Shown: piece by piece, positions 39,728 to 48,924 of the stretch
How the letters are laid out: every line of letters begins with the position of its first letter
Numbering within the stretch: the stretch's first letter is position 1
NCBI GenBank assembly: GCA_022376515.1
Contig: WTXI01000016.1
Location: 434,001-498,000, forward strand
Length of the DNA stretch: 64,000 nt
Source: Lactifluus volemus
Lineage: Eukaryota; Basidiomycota; Agaricomycetes; Russulales; Russulaceae
Direction of reading: 5' to 3'
Position numbers and translations under genes: made by a program
The notes under the pieces: generated by a model
Told to the model about the DNA's origin: nothing
Databases searched by the model: none
What the model saw: only the letters and a program-made list of their open reading frames with translations

Positions 39728-40312
39728 TCAGAATAATCTGCCCCTAAACTTGGGATCGAATGTCATCTCGATGACCTGGTTAACCATGGTCATATCTGGA
39801 TACATGATGTAAGTCCACAGACTGCAGGAAGAAGCACAAAGGGATAGATGGGACGTACCTAGTTTCGATCCCATATTGATGCAAGCCATAATTTGATAGT
39901 AGATGCATTGACCACAGTGCCAATGATTTCAACAAGGTATCCGTGACGTCGTGGACCTGTGGAGGCTGATGGAGGGGGACAGCCAAGACGTGATGTTCAG
40001 CAAAAAAACACGCTCCTAAAGCGTTGTGGGACATACCAGAGGTAGCATTACGGTTATTTTTCCTCCATCACAAGCCTCCATGAGCAAATGTGTCTCGTCG
40101 TCGGAAAACTAGACAGAGAAAACGAGGTGAAAAGTAGGGGGAAATGGGTGTGAGCGGAGATGCATCTGGAGAGGAGGTACACCGCGTCTGCTCAACGGCT
40201 GAAACGGACGCACGTTAAGCACCTTTCCTGTAACCCTGACGGGGTGACTGGCGTCCATGAAGTCTTTGATGCGCGCAGAATTGACGCGAGGGGATATGTA
40301 TTCGTCCGACAT
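39728..40312 (-). CDS. RFA3: Replication protein A small subunit Rpa3/Rfa3, two frame breaks
   Basis: Small OB-fold subunit of the RPA single-stranded DNA-binding trimer. Exon 1: MSDEYISPRVNSARIKDFMD, ASHPVRVTGKVLN, then a GTGCGT donor. Exon 2: FSDDETHLLMEACDGGKITV-MLPL. Exon 3 begins VHDVTDT, shifts frame to VEIIGTVVNASTIK, then shifts again to MACINMGSKLD. The last exon (acceptor TATCCAG) gives MTMVNQVIEMTFDPKFRGRL-F and the stop at 39728. Each shift is equivalent to one missing base (near 39935 and 39890). As the subunit is essential in fungi, consensus indels are more likely than gene loss. The order of exons and motifs fits the family well. Confidence 0.85.
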
Positions 40313-41168
40313 CGAAACGCGGAGGCGGGTTTTACAAGATTAACGAAGGCGACTTGGACGCGTCGGCAAGTTACCGTAATGCGTGGGAAATTCCGATCGC
40401 GTCTCTCCCACCACCCCACGTGATGATCATCACCAGTCATCAGTGTGAGAGAACACCTCCTGACAATTGTGTGAGATTCCTATGTGATAGCAAACTACTT
40501 GCTGCAACAGTCACTCAGGCCTCCTCCGAACTTGCCAAAGAAGCGAATTCACGTAAATGTACCAACCCGCGTCGTTGCATGGCTTGTGAATATTTCCCGA
40601 TTGTCCATTGGAAAACGTCCACGATACCAGGGAAAAGTCGTTTAATGCGAAGCGACTCTTGCAAGCATAGCTAGCGCAACGAACCGCCCAGGGCTAGGCG
40701 TGAAAACGGTACAAGGAGCTGTTCAAGCTTTTACCTTTGCTGTTTCCAACCCGGGACAGATATACTGTATTTTCTTAGGCTTTTGACTCGGATAATTTGG
40801 TTTCGAAAATCGAATTTCCCAGTGCATACAAATGAGTAAAAGCGTTCAATCTCATCTCCTACAAACCAATTGCGATCGTGCGGAACGACAATAGTGTTTC
40901 GTCTCGGTCTCGTACTTTCTACGATTTTCGATTCGTGTCAAAATTCTCGCGACCCGACTCGTCTCCCACGTAAGTAAGCTCCGAGTCGAAAAGAATTCCT
41001 TTCGACGCGCCCCTACTTGTCCGCGTTTCGAAACGTTCCCACTTAAGCCCATACCGTCTTCCTGATGTATGTCTATCAATTCAGAACCAGAACCGTATAA
41101 AGCCTTGTGTCCTCTGACCTTCCATATTATTTCCTGCCTCCGACCAGCAAAGTTAAGTTACAAGATAT
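40313..41168. other. Intergenic with remnant of duplicated cassette
   Basis: Left flank of the tandem duplication. About 40590-40760 resembles the spacer copies at 44640-44810 and 48490-48660 (see repeat entry). The rest, 40760-41168, contains nothing I can assign. Confidence 0.5.
40590..40760. repeat. Remnant copy of the cassette spacer
   Basis: Shares CGCCCAGGGCTAGGCGTG, GGTACAAGGAGCTGTTCAA and TTTCCAACCC in order with 48570-48657, and more weakly with 44745-44809. It suggests that an additional, older cassette copy once lay here. Confidence 0.6.
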
Positions 41169-42496
41169 CTAAGACAATGTCCAGCTAGTTAACCCAATAA
41201 GGTGCGGAATGGATAATAAAACATGAACAACATCTAGCATTAATGAGTACACCAAAGGTTCGTTGCGTTCCCATAACCTCCAATTGCGACACACAAAATT
41301 CAAATTACCGCGGATAGCCCTCCACTGCCTCAGAGCCTCTTCAGCCGTCGGCCGACGAGTTGGATCAAGCTGTGTCATGGACACGGCTAAGGGGCGGAAG
41401 AAGCGCAGGTTGGAGTAGTCCTGCGTACGAGTTAGGTCACGATTTGAGCCTGAGAGAACTGGAGCTTACATTGCAAAATTTCCGAAAAAAGACGTTGCCA
41501 ATCGTGAATATATCGACCTTGAATGGGTCGTATGGCACCTCGTCCGATAGCTCGGGAACATCTTGATCGCGCCCTGCCAAGCCAAGGACCTGGTGGTCCT
41601 GTGACCCTCCCGCAGGAAAGTACGATGAAATGCCATAATCAATAAAGTAATATTTGACACCTGCATGCCTTCGGGGAATTATAGGAGCAGGATTTGAGAT
41701 ATCGGGGAGAAGAAGATCTTTCACGGGGTGAAACCCGAGAGGGAACATGTGCGATGCGTCCATCAAGACGTTTTTAGGAGAACAGTCTCTTTTCACAGCA
41801 TTGCATTGTCAATCCAGGTCATGAAGAATGGGAAAGACGAACCGATGTGCAACACCATGTGAATGCATGAACACGAGGCCCTAGAAATGCACAATCATTA
41901 GCGATACGCCATTGAGCAACGGTTGCAGCAGAGAACGTCAACGTACCTCAAGGATCTGATCGGCAAAATCCACCACTTCCCCGACTGTCTCAAAAGGGGG
42001 GTTGTCTAGCAGCCGCAAGAAGGGCATAACAATGTATGAGATAGACTCGTCTGCGTAATCCACGAAGGTATCGAGAATAGGAACTGAGTGATTGTAGGAT
42101 CATCCAAGGCAGCAAGTGTCAAGGCTAAACGTGACTCCAAATCACCCGTCTCAACTTCCTTGATATATACTAGCTTGCCGTCTGATATACGAGTTGCATC
42201 AACGAGGAGGGGACGAAGCTGGCAAACAGGTATGAGAATATCCCAAAGACTATATTTTCTGCTCACAGGGAGTAGTGGGAAGTCCTCGCAAAGACGACGA
42301 GGTTTCAGTTCCCTGGTGATAACCAAGACGGAGACCATCCGGGACGAAACCGGGGGCGAAGCATATAGCCCTTGGACTCCAGAAACGGCTGGCGGTCTCT
42401 CCACTTGACTTCGTGAGAGGATAAACGCTCTGAGATACCAGGCGTGGGCTGGAAGGTATGTTCGGGGGTTTGGATCTGACTGGATTCTGTCGCCAT
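41169..42496 (-). pseudogene. Protein kinase-like gene, cassette copy 1, disrupted
   Basis: Close paralogue of the kinase at 45244-46561. It starts MATESSQIQTPEHTFQPTPG at 42496, then WRDRQPFLESKGYMLRPRF. After PSWLSPGN a stop follows in frame, while the continuing sequence (ELKPRRLCEDFPLLP) is in another frame. LRPLLVDATRISDGKLVYIK (putative ATP-site Lys) follows an intron. Near 42094 one base is missing relative to copy 2 (DDPT, then frame shift before HSVPILDTF). The catalytic loop is preserved across an intron (HGVAHR-RDCSPKNVLMDA overlapping at the split Arg codon, giving HRDCSPKN), as are YYFIDYGISSYF and RPTAEEALRQWRAIRGNL. The C-terminal hydrophobic stretch is PLVYSLMLDVVHVLLSIPHL. 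With two breaks it is probably inactive as a full-length kinase unless these are consensus errors. Confidence 0.7.
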
Positions 42497-43193
42497 TGAG
42501 CGTGTTAGGATCCGAGGCTCTTCCAGTAGGGTATAAGTTAAGTTAGTTAAGAGCACGGCTCGAGAACAAAGCGTGGGAATATTTTGCGGAGTTCGCGCTT
42601 GTTCAAATTCTGGTCGGCGTTTGAGGGTCTCTTATTATCAAGAAGGGCATTTGTTCACACACCGGCAACTGAACCTACAACTTCAAAGCTTCAACGTCTC
42701 AACCTGTATTAATTCGATTGCGGGCTCAAATGTTTTGGCACAAGTTGTCTGCCCTTCTCTGTGTGAGACTTCTTCCTAGCTGACTCGTGAGCTTACTGAT
42801 CGCTCGATGTTGAGCAAGGTGCAGTAGCCCGGCCTGATTTCGTAGCCTATGAAGTATCATACCATTTATGACGTACACTCCACAACAACAAAAATATACA
42901 ATCTACAAAAAATCTTGCCTCATTTGGAGAGCGTTTTGTATGCATTGCAAACCCTCTCAACCCGTTGCCCTGGCTTTGATCTCTGTCCATCGATTTGGTC
43001 GTCGCTATCGCCACGCTCTTATAAAGTTCGTGTTCCCTACAAGTTATGATACCACTATCCCAGCCCCTACGAACCATAAAAATCCCTCCGGTATATTTCA
43101 GTTCTTTCTTTGCGTCCGACGAATTTCCTCATCCAGCAAACAAGCCACTAGTAGCACGAGTATCACACAAGCACCTCATAACAATCTATCAGG
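42497..43193. promoter_or_regulatory. Divergent promoter of cassette copy 1
   Basis: Lies between the kinase and small-protein start codons. It includes a 33 bp block at 42589-42621 that is identical to 46657-46689 in copy 2, with further similarity on both sides (CGAGAACAA, GCGTGGGAATA). This is the best-conserved non-coding stretch of the cassette. Confidence 0.6.
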
Positions 43194-43943
43194 ATGTCCT
43201 CCAATGCATGGAACACAGTATCAGATGTCGCAAATGTCTCAGGCATTGCGCAAAGTGCTGTTTCAAGCGCCCTTCTTTTTGCCGCAGGGTATACCGTCGC
43301 GCGCTCTCCCCAACCGACTGCCCTCCAAGACTCCTGGGCAAGACTCCGCCAAATCAAGGAGACACTCGACTCAGTTCCAGGTGAACGGCGGCACCGGATT
43401 GAAGCTGCTGCGGCTAGAGGGGATTGCAGAAGTTTCGCAACTCTCGAAGCACAATATCAATAGTATGTTCATCGGTTGTCTGACACTATCTCCACCTCGT
43501 TGATTCTGTGATAACCCAATGGCTAGTCTGTTGGACGAACATGCTTCACTGTCCAGAGAATATGCGAATGCTTCGATTATTACGCGCAGCAACCCGTGGA
43601 CAAAGTTACGAAAAGATATTTCTACCCTTCAGATCGAGATCGCACAACTTTTAAACGACACTTGGGTAAGTGCTATCCAGCTTTCCTCTCAGGTCAAATC
43701 TTTATCGTACCTCAGACGACAACTCAAGCCCATGGTGGTAGCCGACGGTCTGAACCTCACCCGAGAAACCGAACGATAAGCATCCCGATGGATACGCTAC
43801 CCGCTGACTCAGGGACGACGACACAAGCTCATGTCGGCGGCAACACATTCGCACCTCCAAGTCCCCTCGAGGAGGATGTGGCCAGCATCTCAACGATTAT
43901 TAGCCTGTACAGTGGTTCGGGCACAGGATCTTCCATGGTATGA
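43194..43943 (+). CDS. Small helical protein with hydrophobic N-terminal segment, cassette copy 1
   Basis: Unrecognised family, paralogous to 47180-47810. It begins MSSNAWNTVSDVANVSG. A hydrophobic Ala/Ser/Gly-rich helix (AQSAVSSALLFAAGYTVA) follows, then an amphipathic coiled-coil-like part (LQDSWARLRQIKETLDSVPG, ERRHRIEAAAARGDCRSF). A GTATGT..TGGCTAG intron joins LLDEHASLSREYANASIITR and KLRKDISTLQIEIAQLLNDT. A second intron (from GTAAGTGC, about 53 bp) joins TTTQAHGGSRRSEPHPRN and a Ser/Thr-rich tail to 43943. About 210 residues, longer at the C-terminus than copy 2. Frames are intact. Membrane insertion by the N-terminal helix is an inference. Confidence 0.65.
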
Positions 43944-44924
43944 TGCAGGTGACTACCCGACATCCTGGGTAGTCTGATATATTTATCAGCCAGTGGCTGC
44001 TGTATGGCGGAGGCGGTGGTGGTGATGGCGGACTGTTGGACGTTGAGTTTAGTTTATTAATTTGGGACTGTAATAATGGTTTCGTGCGTGGTGGAGTTGA
44101 TCAAACTTTGAACTTGGGGGAGGCCTAGTATCATGGCTCGGAAGATGAGGGGGCAACGGCCGCCGTGATTGACAGACGGTCTCCGTTTGGCACGTTCACT
44201 ACAAATTCACTCAACACGTTATTTCAGTGTCGATCAACCTCTCTGTTAATGATAAATGGGTTGGATCATCTTCAGTTATCCATCGGCCAGTTAGCAGTGT
44301 GCGATGCAGGGTGACAATGCTCCATGCTCAGCTGCAACTACCCTTGTAACATGGGGAAGCTCTAACCCTGGGCCAGAGGGCATTTGTCAAACTTCTGCTG
44401 ATAAAAAAAAAAAAGATATCGAGGTCGTAAAGTTAGAGTGGTTGGAACAGACTCGGAGCTGGTCAGAGAAAAAAAAAAGGCAGGCTCCCCCTCCCCTCTG
44501 CTATAGTTGGTCGCCGAGAGGCTTGTCAAACAGGGTAAGCGATAATTTACGTGAAGGCGCCAACCAGCAGCGCCCAAAACGAGACCGTTGACAACGGCAC
44601 AACCCACGTGGTTTCAATTGTGGTTACAGTATTTCCCGCTTCTCCCAAACGCCGTCGCACAAGGAACAAGGGAAAAATCGCTGCGTCTCCTTGCCGCGAA
44701 ACGCTACTGCAAGCATACTAGCATAGCCAGTGTACTATCATAGTAACAAACTGCCCAGGGCTATGGCTGTACTTAATCGCTGATCTTTATTGTTTCCAAC
44801 CCCGACAAAGCCGCGGCTGGGGCCTTAGTACGCGAGTTCTCTCGGGACGGTCGTTCAATTGTATTCTCACTGGCAAGAGAACATATCCGCTTTATCGTTG
44901 GCAACTACAACCACAATGCTACGG
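43944..44924. other. Cassette spacer, copy 1
   Basis: No gene. It matches 47811-48924 in stretches: the TTTATCAGC(C/T)A segment after the small gene, the ATGGCTCG(G)AAGATGAG segment, a poly-A tract near 44402-44413, and the GTTTCCAACCCCGAC element. Confidence 0.6.
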
Positions 44925-45120
44925 TTATGATAAGGCTGAACAAATACTGTTCGGGACCATCACAAGGATCGGCGAGGTATAAATCTTTCAGTCCTGCTCT
45001 TTGTCCTGATAGAATTGAGATTAGTCAGTTTAAAGTTTTATCGGGTCGCAACGGAATATTATCTCCAACGACTCGGAGGCCAAGAACGTCAATTGTTCAT
45101 CCTGTGAGTAGACCTACTAG
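44925..45120 (-). pseudogene. Decayed copy of the RLI1 last exon
   Basis: Minus-strand sequence aligns base by base with the true RLI1 3' exon at 48925-49120. Shared words include TTGGAGATAA, ATTCCGT, GCGACCCGA, CTCAATTCT and GGACAAAGAGCAG/GGACAAGGAACAG. It carries in-frame stops and indels. It was carried along in the cassette duplication and has no upstream RLI1 body. Confidence 0.75.
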
Positions 45121-45243
45121 ACTGGCATGCAATGGAACACACCTCGGGTATGGAAGCTTCATTCCACTCAAGTCTACAAACGCTACGACATAGATATACA
45201 AGGTACGATAGATAAAGAGGTAGTAGTGCTCAAGTGAATTGCA

Positions 45244-46561
45244 CTATATGTAAGATCGTCTCCAGGTGGCAGACCGTAAGAGGCGCGGGATGGATAGCAA
45301 AAAATGGATGATATCTAACAACAATGAATATACCAACGGCTCCCTGCGATCCCATAACCTCCAGTAACGGCGCACGAAAGTCAAATTACCACGGATGGCT
45401 CTCCATTGCAACAGGGCCTCCTCTGCTGACGGCCGATTATCTGGGTTACGCTGCATCATAGACATGATCAAGGGGCGAAAGAAGTGTAGATTAGAATATT
45501 TCTGGGCATGAAATTAGGCGAGGTTTGAGTCGGATGGGATTGAGAGAAACGTACATGGCAAAGTTCCTGGAGAAGGACGTTGCCAACTGTGAATATATCA
45601 ACCTTGAATGGGTCGTATGACACCTTGTCCGATAGCTCGGGAACGTCTTGATCACGCCCTGCCAAGCCAACGACCCGGTGTGGCAGTGGTTCCTCCGCAG
45701 GGAAGTACGATGAAATGCCATAATCAATAAAGTAATACTTGACACCTGCACGCCTTCGAGAAATGATTGGAGCAGGAGCTGAAAAATCAAAGAGAAAAAG
45801 GTTCTTCACAGGGTGGAATCCGAGTGGGAACATGTGCGTTGCGTCCATCAAAATGTTTTTGAGAGAACAGTCCCTGTTTAATAGGGTTGCATTAGAATCT
45901 ACGTCATGAATGTGGGGAAAGACGGACCGATGTGCGACACCGTGTGAATGCATGAAAACGAGACCCTAGAAGCAAATAATTAGTGGTACACCTTTGCCAT
46001 AGAGAATATCAACGTACCTCGAGGACCTGATCTGCAAAATCCACCACTTCCCCGACGGTTTCAAAAGGGGGATTATTTGACAGCCGGAGAAACGGCATAA
46101 CAATGTATGAGATAGACTCGTCTGTGTAGTCCACGAAAGTATCGAGGATAGGAACCGAATGATTCGTGGGGTCATTCAGGCCACAGAGTTTCAAGGCTAT
46201 ACTTGACTCCAAGTCCCCAGTCTTGACTTCCTTGATGTAAACTAGCTTGTTGTCTGATATACGAATTGCATCGACGAGGAGGGGGCGAACCTAGCTAACA
46301 GGTATAAGAATATCCACAAGACTGTTTATTTAAACTCACGGGGAGTCGGACAGAGTCCTCACAAGACCAACGAGACTTCCCTGATGATAACCAAGACGGA
46401 GTCCATCCAGGACGAAGCCTTGGGCGAAGCATATAGCCTTTGGATTTCAGAAACAGCTGGCGGTCTCTCCACTTGACCTCATAAGAGGATAAGTACTCTG
46501 AGCCTCGAGGAGCGGGCTCTGAGGTATCTTCATGGGTTTGCATCTGACTGGATTCTGTCAC
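45244..46561 (-). CDS. Atypical protein kinase-like protein, cassette copy 2 (intact)
   Basis: Starts MTESSQMQTHEDTSEPAPRG at 46561, then EVKWRDRQLFLKSKGYMLRP. A GTGAGT..CTAG intron joins RPLLVDAIRISDNKLVYIKE (putative nucleotide-binding Lys) and NHSVPILDTFVDYTDESISY. A GTACGT..TTCTAG intron leads to GLVFMHSHGVAHR, split by an intron (GTCCGT..AAACAG) from DCSLKNILMDATHM, giving a complete HRD..N catalytic loop. The magnesium-binding motif is DYG (YYFIDYGISSYF) instead of DFG. There is no APE but GLAGRDQDVPELSDKVSYDP; then FKVDIFTVGNVLLQEL and RPSAEEALLQWRAIRGNL. The C-terminus has a hydrophobic stretch (LVYSLLLDIIHFLLSIPRLL) that may bind membrane. About 330-350 residues. It belongs to a basidiomycete kinase-like group of unknown role. 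Confidence 0.75.
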
Positions 46562-47179
46562 CGTTGGACGCGTTAGGAGTCAACAAGAACGCTCCAATCG
46601 TGTAGTTAAAAACGGATATGGTTTATCTCGAGAACAATGCGTGGGAATACTGGGCTGAGTTCGCGCTTGTTCAAATTCTGGTCGGCGTTAACTTGTCTTA
46701 TTGTCAGGACGGCAATTGTTCAAGTTCACGCAACTTGGGCTCGCCGTATTGGCACAAGTTGGCTACCTGTGAGACCTCTTTCTGGTCCATTCGTGAGTTT
46801 ACTGATTAGCATACTCGATAATGGGAAATGTACAGTAACTTGGAAGGGCCATATCATAACTTCCTACATACGATGTACGCTTCAAAACAACAAAAATTCT
46901 GAATGTACAAAAACTTGCCCAGTTTGGACAGTGTTTTGTATGCACCGCCAGTGATCCAACTCGACCCGCTACCCTGGTTTTTATCTGTCCTGGATCCAGG
47001 CTCGTCGCTATCGCCACGCTCATATAAAGCCCCGCGTCTTTTACGGGCTTCGATACCATTGGCCCCAGTTTTCGTCCCTCTTTTCATCTCTCTGTGAACC
47101 GCATAGAAAAGATTGTATCCTTTAGTTCAACTTCTTTTACTTATTTCCAACGAGGTTACTTAATTCAACAAGCCAGTAG
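46562..47179. promoter_or_regulatory. Divergent promoter of cassette copy 2
   Basis: 618 bp between kinase and small-protein starts. Contains the 33 bp block at 46657-46689 identical to copy 1. Confidence 0.6.
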
Positions 47180-47810
47180 ATGTCCTCCGAAACGTGGTCA
47201 GCGATCGGGAACATCGCGAGTGTTTCAGGTATCACAGGAAACGTTGCTGGAGTTATTATGGGCGCTGTGGCAGGGTATAGAGCTGTGGGTTCGGCCCACA
47301 CCTCCCTCCAAGACACTCGACAAAAACTGCAAGAAATCAGAGAGAATCTCGAAGCAGTTCCAGCTAAACGACAGCGGCAAATCGAGGCTGCCGCATTGCG
47401 AGGGCGTTGCAAGAGTTTTGTGCACGTTAAGGAGAAATTACAAGAGTATGTTCTACCCATCATCCGACTCTCTACTCTCGTTGATTCTGAACCGATCTCG
47501 TGGCTAGTCTGTGGGATACACACATCGATATGAAGAAGCAATATGCGGAGTCCTCATTTAGTAACCGCTTCATCCCAGGGTCAGGTTTAAGAAAGGCAAT
47601 CTCTGACCTTCATGATGAAGTCGAAGATCTGCTAAAGGACACTTGGGTAAGCGTTGTCCAGCTTCACCCTCAGATTAAAACTTCATCGTACCTCAGACGA
47701 CGACTCAAGCCCATATCATTGCCCGAGAGTTTACACCTCTCCCCGATGAAGTGATAAGTTCCCCAGTGCATAGGGAGCCCGCCGGTTCGGGCCCAAGATC
47801 TCCCGTTTGA
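47180..47810 (+). CDS. Small helical protein with hydrophobic N-terminal segment, cassette copy 2
   Basis: Paralogue of 43194-43943. MSSETWSAIGNIASVSG, then a Gly/Ala/Val-rich hydrophobic helix (ITGNVAGVIMGAVAGYRAVG), then SLQDTRQKLQEIRENLEAVP and AKRQRQIEAAALRGRCKSFV. A GTATGT..TGGCTAG intron joins LWDTHIDMKKQYAESSFSNR and LRKAISDLHDEVEDLLKDTW. A second intron joins TTTQAHIIAREFTPLPDEVI and a short tail, with the stop at 47810. About 175 residues. The splice positions are the same as in copy 1. Function unknown; a glycine-rich amphipathic helix of this type could insert into membranes (inference). Confidence 0.7.
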
Positions 47811-48924
47811 TGCAGATGTGTTAACTTACCCAACATCCTGATTTGTTTTATATATTTATCAGCTATTGGCTGCAGCACGGAGGGGCGGTTATTGGACTTT
47901 GAAGTTATTGAATTAGAGCAATTGTAATGGTACATGCATAGCGGACGTGATCTAGCTTTAAACTTGCCGCTATTTGTGTGGCATTGAGAGGCTTGTTATT
48001 CCGCGCGTTGATTGTGGCAGCCATGGCTCGAAGATGAGATGGCAACGGCCGTCATTGAAAAGAACGCACCATCGTGTTACGGTTCAGTGTGTTCATTACA
48101 AATCCACTCGTTCATGCCAGTCAATACGTCATTTCATTGTCGGTCATCCCGTGTCAATCGTCTTATTAATGATGAATAGAATGGTGGGTTATTGACAGGA
48201 TGGCAGTGTGGGATGTTGCTTCACGCTCGCCTGCAACCATCTGGAGGCCCTGACCCACCAGACCTGGCTGGATAGCATTTGCGAAGATTTCCGCTGATAA
48301 AAATAATAATATTGAAGCAGTCGAGTTAGTGGATAGAGCTGAGCTGGTCAGAGAAAAAAAATGATAGCCGCAAAAATCCCTCCCCTCTCCCAGCTTGGAA
48401 CGTGAGAAATTATGTGAACGAGCCAATCAGCGAGCGCCCCAAAATCCCCTTGAGGCCGTTGACAAACGGCACAACTCACGTGGTTGGGAATTGTTTTCCC
48501 GCTTCTCCCAAACGTCCACGGAACAAGGGAAAAAATTGCTGCGAGACGACTGAAGGCAAAGCCAGCGTAAAACGAACTGCCCAGGACTATGGCGTGAAAA
48601 ACGGGTACAAGGAGCTGTTCAATCGCTGACCTTTGTTGTTTCCAACCCCGACTAAGCCACTGGCAGCTGTAGCCATAAGGGCGGTTCACTTGGTGGATGA
48701 CTCGTTCATGTATTTCTAACCCATCCTTCTCACTTATTATCGTCGTTGGCAACTACAACCGTAACGCTACAGCTATATTAAGCTACATTCGACGTCAAAC
48801 TACGCATTACAATGCCACCTATCTTGAGATCCACTGCAATTCTATCCGTCCAGCCTTCCCACGAGTGAGACGTCCGCCATGCGCGCCAGAAGTGCGATGC
48901 ATCCTTCACACATAATACCAGAGC
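47811..48924. other. Cassette spacer, copy 2
   Basis: No gene. It contains the second copy of the spacer described for 43944-44924 and the downstream flank of RLI1. A minus-strand ORF at 48348-48752 is not matched by an open frame in copy 1, so I do not treat it as coding. Confidence 0.6.

Noticed and set aside
48348..48752. Minus-strand ORF of 134 codons in the cassette spacer
   Set aside because: The homologous spacer at 44380-44830 has no matching open frame, so it is not conserved as coding.
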